Shown: one piece after another, positions 1 to 4,651 of the stretch
Numbering within the stretch: the first letter of the stretch is position 1
How the letters are laid out: each line of letters begins with the position of its first letter
NCBI GenBank assembly: GCA_934792465.1
Contig: CAKVOK010000085.1
Coordinates: 1-8,188, forward strand
Origin: an uncultured Clostridia bacterium
GTDB taxonomy: Bacteria; Bacillota; Clostridia; RUG12999
Length of the DNA: 8,188 bases
Direction of reading: 5' to 3'
Position numbers and translations under genes: made by a program
The notes under the pieces: model-generated
What the model saw: only the letters and a program-made list of their open reading frames with translations
The model's database searches: none
Told to the model about the DNA's origin: nothing

Positions 1-29
1 ACAACCCTTCCACCACTTGCGTGGTCCCC
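1..29 (+). repeat. Repeat R copy A, left part (split by IS30)
   Basis: This matches 1408-1436 at 27 of 29 bases. It includes a 5-bp hairpin, accac-ttgc-gtggt (12-25); the two differences both fall in its loop. It continues after the insertion at 1116. The copy may extend beyond the window edge. Confidence 0.85.
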
Positions 30-56
30 GGCAGATTGTCAAGTCAAGTGCAACAC
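30..56 (+). repeat. Left inverted repeat of the IS30 element
   Basis: These 27 nt match the reverse complement of 1086-1112 at 20 positions. The inner 11 nt (46-56) are perfect. The transposase stop codon (44-46) lies inside this repeat. Confidence 0.75.
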
Positions 57-1009
57 TTTTTAGACAAAAATTCAATTGGCGATAAATATCCCAAACATTT
101 TCGTGGTCTGTTGTTGATTAAATGAACAACATTTTGAAATTCTTCTAAGGGAACATTCAAAAAATCTGTTCCCTTAGGATAGAAAAACCTAAGAATGTCA
201 TTTGTGTTTTCATTTAATCCTCTTTGCCATGGCGAATGTGGATCAGCAAAGTATATTGTTGTATTAAGATCTTTCTCAATATTGAGAAAGTCTGCAAATT
301 CAGAGCCATTATCTAACGTGATTGTTTCAATCGGAATTTTAAGTTCCGATAGTGCAAAAGCATTTATAAATGCTTTTCGCAACGTTTCCTTTTCACGATT
401 TGGCGCAATGGCAGCAACCAATAATTTGCTTTTTCTATCGACCAATGTAACCGCACAACCTTTTCTGATTCCGCCATACACGGTATCTCCCTCAAAATCG
501 CCGAAGCGTAATTTATCTTCAACTATTTGAGGTCTATCGTGTATAGTATGAACCGGATGAATGGTACTACAATTTTTTCTGTCGCCCGAACGTTTTTTGC
601 CACGGCGGCGAAGATGTGTTTTTGGAGAAAAACCGATTAACCGTTTTTCTTTCAAAGCACGATATATTGTAGATGTACACACATTCAAGCCTTGTTCATT
701 GCACTTATATGCAATGATTTCAGGAGACCAAAAACATTTAAGATGTTCGGTTATATAATTATATAACTCTGTATCCGGCTGAATTACATGTTTTCTTACA
801 CAGTTTCGTCTTCTGATAATATACAAGGTTGTGGCACGCCATGCGTTATAGCGTTGTTTCTTCTTACTGAAATTACGCTTAACCTCACGGCTTATTGTAG
901 ATGGGCTTCTGCCTAAAATCTTAGCGATTTCTCTATAACTTTTCTTTTCTGTCAAAAGTTGTTGTAGACAAATGCGTTCAGATAGTGTAAAATGTATATA
1001 TGGCTTCAT
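44..1009 (-). CDS. IS30-family DDE transposase
   Basis: This 321-residue protein cuts and joins the ends of its own insertion sequence. Residues about 20-45 form an N-terminal helix-turn-helix (SYREIAKILGRSPSTISREV), which in this family binds the terminal repeats. The DDE catalytic core is complete: D175 in DFEGDTV, D233 in TLDNGSEF and E267 in WQRGLNENTN, with the 33-residue D-to-E gap typical of IS30. Length is normal for the family. The start at 1009 is supported by GGAGG five bases upstream of the ATG. The last codons (Lys-Cys-Cys-Thr-stop) run through the conserved core of the left inverted repeat, so the gene fills the element to its end. No frameshift or internal stop is seen. It has no functional link to the neighbouring housekeeping operon. 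Confidence 0.96.
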   Translation of the reverse strand: MKPYIHFTLSERICLQQLLTEKKSYREIAKILGRSPSTISREVKRNFSKKKQRYNAWRATTLYIIRRRNCVRKHVIQPDTELYNYITEHLKCFWSPEIIAYKCNEQGLNVCTSTIYRALKEKRLIGFSPKTHLRRRGKKRSGDRKNCSTIHPVHTIHDRPQIVEDKLRFGDFEGDTVYGGIRKGCAVTLVDRKSKLLVAAIAPNREKETLRKAFINAFALSELKIPIETITLDNGSEFADFLNIEKDLNTTIYFADPHSPWQRGLNENTNDILRFFYPKGTDFLNVPLEEFQNVVHLINNRPRKCLGYLSPIEFLSKKCCT

Positions 1010-1085
1010 ATTAACCTCCGTGTTATTGTATTTGTCGTTATTTACATTTTACACTAAAGTTGATATGAAGTCCATACTTTTTTGG

Positions 1086-1112
1086 GTGTTGCACTTAATA
1101 TTATAATCCACC
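1086..1112 (-). repeat. Right inverted repeat of the IS30 element
   Basis: This is the partner of 30-56, on the promoter side of the transposase. The perfect core is 1086-1096. It is followed by CCC (1113-1115), which with the CCC at the left flank (27-29) forms the probable 3-bp target duplication. Confidence 0.75.
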
Positions 1113-1156
1113 CCCCTCCCCTTACACAGGGGAGGCGTTGGTTTGTGCTGCTGAAT
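1113..1156 (+). repeat. Repeat R copy A, right part (after IS30)
   Basis: Bases 1116-1156 match 1437-1477 at 39 of 41 positions; 1113-1115 is the duplicated CCC. The part contains a strong hairpin, cctcccct-tacac-aggggagg (1115-1135), and ends in gctgctgaat. It is not a clear terminator, since no T run follows on either strand. Confidence 0.85.
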
Positions 1157-1180
1157 AGGTTCTGTATATCCTTATACATT

Positions 1181-1403
1181 AGCTAAATTTTGCACTGCCG
1201 TGCAAAGCTAAATTATCTCATTTCATTCGATAGCTAAATTGTTTCTTGCGAAACAGCTAAATTAAATTCGCCATTATAGCTGCCGTTAGGCGCCCTGACC
1301 GCAACGCAGTGTAGGGAAGAAGTGCCCTTGGGGTACAATTTAGCTGAACGAAGTTCAATTTAGCGTGTGCAACACATTTAGCTCGCTGAAAGCGAATTTA
1401 GCT
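1181..1403. repeat. Mirror-ordered array of agctaaatt repeats separated by perfect hairpins
   Basis: Four direct copies of agctaaatt start at 1181, 1206, 1232 and 1255. After a 73-nt centre (1264-1336), four copies in inverse orientation (aattTAGCt core) lie at 1337, 1357, about 1375 and 1395. The gaps are hairpins with no spare bases: ttgcac/gtgcaa (1190-1205), gtttc/gaaac (1241-1254), gaac/gttc (1346-1356), gtgt/acac (1365-1375) and cgct/agcg (1384-1394). The gap at 1215-1231 pairs only at its ends (atc/gat). Left copies can pair with right copies in nested order. No ORF is credible here. The function is unknown; a palindromic intergenic or non-autonomous mobile element is the likeliest class. 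Confidence 0.85.
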
Positions 1404-1407
1404 TTTG

Positions 1408-1477
1408 ACAACCCTTCCACCACTAACGTGGTCCCCCTCCCCTTACACAGGGGAGGCTTTGGTCTGTGCTGCTGAAT
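1408..1477 (+). repeat. Repeat R copy B, uninterrupted
   Basis: A 70-bp direct repeat of the split copy at 1-29 plus 1116-1156, with 66 of 70 bases identical. It has two hairpins: accac-taac-gtggt (1419-1432) and cctcccct-tacac-aggggagg (1436-1456). The changes lie in the first hairpin's loop and in the tail, so both stems are conserved. It lies just downstream of the radical SAM gene's stop codon and could act as a transcript-end structure, but there is no U tract. Confidence 0.85.
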
Positions 1478-1495
1478 TATGCATTATGAATTAAT
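1475..1495. repeat. Three degenerate heptanucleotide repeats overlapping the stop codon of the radical SAM gene
   Basis: The 21 bases divide into aattatg, cattatg and aattaat. The last unit contains the TAA stop of the minus-strand gene (1491-1493) and is identical to a unit of the heptad array at 7912-7918. It overlaps the end of repeat R copy B. Confidence 0.6.
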
Positions 1496-3104
1496 AATCC
1501 TCGTACCATTTCGTTACATCTGCGACCGCATCGTCCGGGTACGAATGGAGCAATATCCTTGATTTGAACTGCACAAACCGTGCGTATTTGTGGCGTGCCG
1601 TCTGCCTGACCTCTTTCAGCTTCGGCAGCGCATTTATTTTCTCGTCGTCCGTCAAAACGGCATATATTTTCTCCTTGCTGAGCGGCTGCGCATCGCCGAA
1701 CCATTCCGGCACGGGCGCACCCTTGCACGCCGTGAGAAAGTCCGCTGCAAGCTCATATTCCGCATCAATCCCGTTAATCACCGCAAAATCGTGCAGCGCA
1801 CCGAACATCACGCTCCTGTGATGCGGTGTAATCAGCAAATCACGCTCGTCCGCAAACCCGGCAAGCCGGTCGAAAAACCCGAACGGACTCTCGAAAGCGT
1901 TTGTCAGCTTTTCCTCGCTCATTCGCAAAAGTCCGCTGTTGTGAAACAAATCGAGGACGGCTTCAAGCTTTTTCAGCCGAATCAAATCGCCGAACGACAT
2001 ATAATTGTTCGATATTATCTCATACGGCGGCAGCAAGCTGTGCTTAATACCGTGCATTTCGGCTTCTTTCGCTATAAGCGTTCCCGGAAGAACCTTTAAA
2101 AATCCGAGCTGCAATTCGTGCGGATGCAGATTAAATGCGAAATCGAACGATTTTTTGAACGATTCCATATCCTCATACGGCAAGCCCGCAATCAAATCGA
2201 GATGATACACGGCTTTCGTATCTTCCAAAATTCTCCTTGTGTTTTCCGCAAGCTTTCCGAGATTGCAGTTCCTGTGAACCGCTTTCAGCGTTTTCTCGTT
2301 CACGCTTTGCAGTCCCGCTTCAATCCTTATAATACCCTCGTCAAACCTGCTCAATATATCAATAAATTCATCATTCACCCTGTCTGCGGCAATCTCAAAA
2401 TGAAACTGCGTTTTTGTGTTGAATTTCAATATTTCGCGGAGTATATCGCAGCTGCGCCGCAAATCGCTGTTGAACGTCCTGTCCACAAGTTTCACGATTC
2501 TGACTCCGCTGTCCGAAAACCTTTTCAGCTCACGCACGGCATTTTCGGTGTTTTTGTATCTTATTCCCTTTTCCGCAGAGGAAAGGCAGTAGCTGCACGA
2601 ATACGGACAGCCCTTGGACGTTTCGTAATAAAAAATCTTGTTTGAATCCTTTAAATCCTCTTCCGTATACGGAAACGGCTTTTCATCGAGCGGAAGAGGC
2701 TCGGCTTCTATTATCCCCGACACATTCTCCGTAAGAATACGTCTGAACGCCGTTTCGCCCTCTCCCTTTATTATAACGTCTGTAAAAGGATATTCTTTCA
2801 TGTATTTTTCGGCATTGTACGCCGCCTGCGGCCCGCCTAAGACGATTTTTATTTTCGGGTTCGCTTTTTTCAGAATATCCGCAGCTTCTATGCATTTTTC
2901 GGCATTCCATATGTAGCAGGAAATTCCGACAATATCGGGTTTTGATTTTAAAATATCCGCAGCAACTCTGAAAATCTCGTCGTTTATCGAATATTCCTTC
3001 AGCTCGCAGTCAAGCCCCTGCTCATTCAGATATGCACCGATTTCCCTGACGGAAAGCGAGGTATGGATATATTTTGAATTAATTGCCGCAAGTATGATTT
3101 TCAT
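1491..3104 (-). CDS. B12-binding domain / radical SAM protein with DUF4080-like C-terminus
   Basis: This 537-residue protein probably uses a [4Fe-4S] cluster and S-adenosylmethionine; its substrate is unknown. Residues 1-130 look like a cobalamin-binding Rossmann domain (DIVGISCYIWNAEKC, VLGGPQ at 88-93, GEGE at 114-117). The usual B12-ligand motif DxHxxG is not seen, so base-off cobalamin binding is unproven. The radical SAM domain begins at about 155 with the cluster motif C166-x3-C170-x2-C173. Later landmarks are RIEAGLQS (260-267) and HLDLIAGLPYED. The last 170 residues fit the DUF4080 region found with this domain pair in Clostridia. The start is supported by GAGGAG five bases before the ATG. 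That ATG overlaps the tadA stop (ATGA), which points to translational coupling as the third gene of the operon. Confidence 0.9.
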   Translation of the reverse strand: MKIILAAINSKYIHTSLSVREIGAYLNEQGLDCELKEYSINDEIFRVAADILKSKPDIVGISCYIWNAEKCIEAADILKKANPKIKIVLGGPQAAYNAEKYMKEYPFTDVIIKGEGETAFRRILTENVSGIIEAEPLPLDEKPFPYTEEDLKDSNKIFYYETSKGCPYSCSYCLSSAEKGIRYKNTENAVRELKRFSDSGVRIVKLVDRTFNSDLRRSCDILREILKFNTKTQFHFEIAADRVNDEFIDILSRFDEGIIRIEAGLQSVNEKTLKAVHRNCNLGKLAENTRRILEDTKAVYHLDLIAGLPYEDMESFKKSFDFAFNLHPHELQLGFLKVLPGTLIAKEAEMHGIKHSLLPPYEIISNNYMSFGDLIRLKKLEAVLDLFHNSGLLRMSEEKLTNAFESPFGFFDRLAGFADERDLLITPHHRSVMFGALHDFAVINGIDAEYELAADFLTACKGAPVPEWFGDAQPLSKEKIYAVLTDDEKINALPKLKEVRQTARHKYARFVQFKSRILLHSYPDDAVADVTKWYEDY

Positions 3105-3544
3105 CGTAGCTCCTCAAAAAAATCTTTCATAAGCGCAGCACATTCCGTTTCCATTATGCCGCCCCGAAAGCTCACCTTTCTGCATATGTTAAAATCGTAA
3201 AACAAATTGAACCGAGAGCCGACCGCACCGAATTTTTCTTCGTATGCGCCGAAATATACGCAGTCTATGCCGGACATCAGGATTGCGCCGGCGCACATCG
3301 GGCACGGCTCCAGCGTGACGTATATTTCGCAGCCCGAAAGCCGCCTTGTTTTAAGCTTTTTACACGCCTGCTCCACGGCGCATATTTCGGCATGAGCGGT
3401 GGCCGAAAGCCCGGCTTCTCTCATGTTGTACGCACGTGATATTATTTCGCCGTCTTTCACTATTACCGCTCCTACGGGAACATCGCCGGACGCAAGCGAT
3501 TTTTCGGCTTCCCGAATCGCCTCAAGCATAAATTCAGATTTCAT
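3101..3544 (-). CDS. tadA: tRNA-specific adenosine deaminase TadA
   Basis: The 147-residue enzyme deaminates the wobble adenosine 34 of tRNA-Arg(ACG) to inosine in the cytoplasm. All signature residues of the zinc deaminase fold are present: H51 and E53 in TAHAEI, and C81 and C84 in PCPMC. Family landmarks include DVPVGAVIV (21-29), NMRE (40-43), KFGAVGSRFNLF (104-115) and the C-terminal EC..LM.DFF. Length is normal. The start at 3544 has no strong ribosome site. It lies 11 nt inside the end of the upstream YfbR-like gene, so reinitiation after that gene's stop is plausible. A second ATG five codons later would also be possible, but the longer form aligns better with the N-terminal length of Bacillus TadA. 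The following radical SAM gene overlaps by 4 nt. Confidence 0.96.
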   Translation of the reverse strand: MKSEFMLEAIREAEKSLASGDVPVGAVIVKDGEIISRAYNMREAGLSATAHAEICAVEQACKKLKTRRLSGCEIYVTLEPCPMCAGAILMSGIDCVYFGAYEEKFGAVGSRFNLFYDFNICRKVSFRGGIMETECAALMKDFFEELR

Positions 3545-4103
3545 CTAATGTCAATTCAAATGCAGGAATGAAATGCTCCATGAAATAATCGGCTTCCGGA
3601 AGTGCGAGCTTCTCAATCGCCTGTTTTATCGAGATTTTAGCCTTTGCAAAATCTCGGTTGCCTGCATTTTCCTCCTCCGTACATTTTATATACGCCGAAA
3701 TTTTGTCGGCGGCTTTTATGAAGTTTTCGTATTTTTTATCGAAAAATATATCGTGATATGCCGGCTTAAGCTTGTCCGGCAGCTTTTCCTCAAGGCTCAG
3801 CTTTGCCGATATTTCAATGCTCTTGTACGCCGTTGAAATATCCTTGTTCATATATTTTATCGGCGTCGGCATATCGCCCGTTATTATCTCGCTCATGTCG
3901 TGATACATTCCGAGCACGGCAAGACGCTGAGCATCCGCATCGCCGCCGAAAATCTCGTTGTTTATAACTCCGAGGGCGTGCGCCGTCATGGCAACCTCCA
4001 GGCTGTGCCTGCTCAGGCTTTCGGGGTCTGTGTTTCGCATGAGCCCCCAGCGGTATATATATTTCATTCTCGACGCAAGCGCAAAAAAATTGTAACTGCC
4101 CAT
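3534..4103 (-). CDS. yfbR: YfbR-like HD-domain 5'-nucleotidase (5'-deoxynucleotidase)
   Basis: This 189-residue HD hydrolase resembles E. coli YfbR, which removes phosphate from deoxynucleoside 5'-monophosphates. The metal-binding HD set is present: H33, H68-D69 (MYHDMSE) and D133 (KAADKISAYIKC). R18-W19, E72 and D77 (ITGDMPTPIKY) also match YfbR active-site positions. The open frame runs to an ATG at 4142, but that codon lies in the promoter -10 box. The start at 4103 is preferred because GGGAGGG lies five bases upstream and numbering then matches YfbR up to D77. It is the first gene of a three-gene operon with tadA and the radical SAM gene. Family assignment is firm; substrate preference is inferred from the family. 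Confidence 0.92.
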   Translation of the reverse strand: MGSYNFFALASRMKYIYRWGLMRNTDPESLSRHSLEVAMTAHALGVINNEIFGGDADAQRLAVLGMYHDMSEIITGDMPTPIKYMNKDISTAYKSIEISAKLSLEEKLPDKLKPAYHDIFFDKKYENFIKAADKISAYIKCTEEENAGNRDFAKAKISIKQAIEKLALPEADYFMEHFIPAFELTLDEI

Positions 4104-4140
4104 AACTCCCTCCCGATACCATAAAATTATCCTAATATAC

Positions 4141-4169
4141 ATTATATATCAAATGCGGCGTTTTGTCAA
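4141..4169 (-). promoter_or_regulatory. Perfect sigma-A promoter for the yfbR-tadA-radical SAM operon
   Basis: On the minus strand TTGACA (4164-4169) is separated by 17 nt from TATAAT (4141-4146). Transcription should start near 4134, about 30 nt upstream of the ATG at 4103. This rules out the in-frame ATG at 4142 as a start. Confidence 0.9.
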
Positions 4170-4353
4170 TGAAATAAAGCTACAAAATTATTTCTGCGTA
4201 TTGTAATATTTTATACATATAGCAAAAAACGTATATTCAAAAAACAGGTTCATACAAAACTTTTGTGTGACATTTTAAATCAGACATGACGGATTTAAAA
4301 AAAGGTATCGCAAAAGAAAGGCTTTGTCAATTGTACGAATGTGTTTTTCGCAG
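4170..4353. other. AT-rich intergenic stretch with no gene found
   Basis: These 184 nt separate the operon promoter from the hairpin at 4354-4396. A plus-strand open frame starting at 4286 lacks a ribosome site and is mostly the antisense of the small Asn/Gln-rich gene and of the hairpin. The minus strand has a lone TTGACA-like hexamer with no fitting -10. Nothing else is supported. Confidence 0.6.
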
Positions 4354-4396
4354 AAAATACGGGAGATGCCGCATATCGCAGCACCTCCCGCATTTT
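4354..4396 (-). terminator. Long hairpin, probable terminator of the SLH gene / small ORF transcript
   Basis: Two 19-nt arms (4354-4372 and 4378-4396) flank a 5-nt loop. Read from the minus strand, all 19 positions pair, 16 as Watson-Crick pairs and three as G-U. Read from the plus strand the same three positions are A-C mismatches. The outer four pairs are A-U, and the 3' side ends in ATTTT, a short U tract. This supports a minus-strand RNA role. It lies 28 nt beyond the small ORF's stop. Confidence 0.72.
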
Positions 4397-4405
4397 GGGT
4401 ATTTC

Positions 4406-4425
4406 ACGCAATTTTCAAATTGCGT
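4406..4425 (-). other. Small hairpin at the 3' end of the small Asn/Gln-rich ORF
   Basis: Arms acgcaatt and aattgcgt (8 bp, 4-nt loop) begin at the last base of the ORF's TGA stop. With the larger hairpin nine bases further on it makes a tandem 3'-end structure. There is no U run after it, so it may stabilise the RNA end rather than terminate. Confidence 0.5.
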
Positions 4426-4559
4426 CAGTCGTCAAGATTTTTCTTGTTTTCAGACTTGTTCCGGTTGTTTTGGTTGTTTTGATTGTTTTGATTGTTCAGC
4501 TGATTTTTAATTTTTTCCTGAAGCTTGTTGCGGTTGTTGTTTTCCTGATTTTTCATCAT
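4425..4559 (-). CDS. Small Asn/Gln-rich protein, unknown function
   Basis: This 44-residue hydrophilic ORF starts MMKNQENNNRNKLQEKIKNQ and ends in KKNLDD. Residues 22-34 are a tandem NNQ run, encoded by four 9-nt repeat units at 4463-4498. There is no membrane segment, signal peptide or cysteine. A good ribosome site (AAGGAAG, 4564-4570) sits upstream of two adjacent ATGs at 4557 and 4554; the upstream one is used here. The gene lies 92 nt beyond the SLH gene's stop, same strand, with no strong terminator between, and is followed by two hairpins. Short Asn/Gln-rich proteins occur in spore-forming Firmicutes, so a spore-associated role is possible but is only a guess. It could also be a chance ORF created by the 9-nt repeat; the ribosome site and 3' hairpins argue against that. 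Confidence 0.55.
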   Translation of the reverse strand: MMKNQENNNRNKLQEKIKNQLNNQNNQNNQNNRNKSENKKNLDD

Positions 4560-4580
4560 TCATCTTCCTTAAAATAAGTT

Positions 4581-4597
4581 TTGTCTTTTTAAGACAA
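4581..4597. promoter_or_regulatory. Hairpin or dyad in the leader of the small ORF
   Basis: A perfect 7-bp dyad, ttgtctt-ttt-aagacaa, lies 21 nt before the small ORF's first ATG. It could be an operator or an RNA hairpin. No convincing promoter for the small ORF was found around it. Confidence 0.35.
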
Positions 4598-4632
4598 TAA
4601 TATTATGCGGAATTTTTTTTGTTTTATACAGC

Positions 4633-4651
4633 TTCAAAAAATATTTTTGAA
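4633..4651. other. AT-rich hairpin directly after the SLH gene
   Basis: An 8-bp dyad, ttcaaaaa-ata-tttttgaa, directly abuts the stop codon at 4652-4654. It has one G-C pair per arm, so it would be a weak terminator at best; transcription may continue into the small ORF. Confidence 0.35.

Larger units (their letters stand above)
30..1112 (-). mobile_element. IS30-family insertion sequence, complete
   Basis: A 1083-bp element carries one transposase gene. Its ends are 27-nt imperfect inverted repeats (30-56 and 1086-1112) matching at 20 of 27 positions, with a perfect inner core of aagtgcaacac (46-56 against 1086-1096). The outer limits were placed by comparing the flanks with an uninterrupted copy of the surrounding repeat at 1408-1477. 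Removing 30-1112 plus one CCC (1113-1115) restores that sequence, with 66 of 70 bases the same. A 3-bp duplication and IRs of 20-30 bp fit the IS30 family. The exact edge is ambiguous by a few bases because the target is a run of C. The intact gene and near-intact ends suggest a recent, possibly still active insertion. Confidence 0.85.

Noticed and set aside
46..1096. IS30 ends at the perfect 11-nt core, with the transposase stop codon formed across the element boundary
   Set aside because: Comparison with the empty R copy at 1408-1477 shows the insertion spans 30-1112, so the stop at 44-46 is inside the element.
1181..1403. Possible CRISPR array
   Set aside because: The repeats are only 9 nt, change orientation at the centre, and the gaps are self-complementary 10-17 nt hairpins rather than unique spacers. 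No cas gene is nearby.
1436..1456. Strong GC hairpin of R copy B as the rho-independent terminator of the radical SAM operon
   Set aside because: No T run follows on the minus strand; the same hairpin occurs in copy A far from a gene end, so it is a feature of the repeat.
1590..2645. Long plus-strand open frames opposite the radical SAM gene
   Set aside because: They lie in frames complementary to a well-supported coding region and have no family motifs or ribosome sites.
4286..4577. Plus-strand Cys/Phe-rich and Val-rich short open frames
   Set aside because: They are the antisense of the 9-nt repeat and hairpin region, lack ribosome sites, and the composition follows from the repeat.
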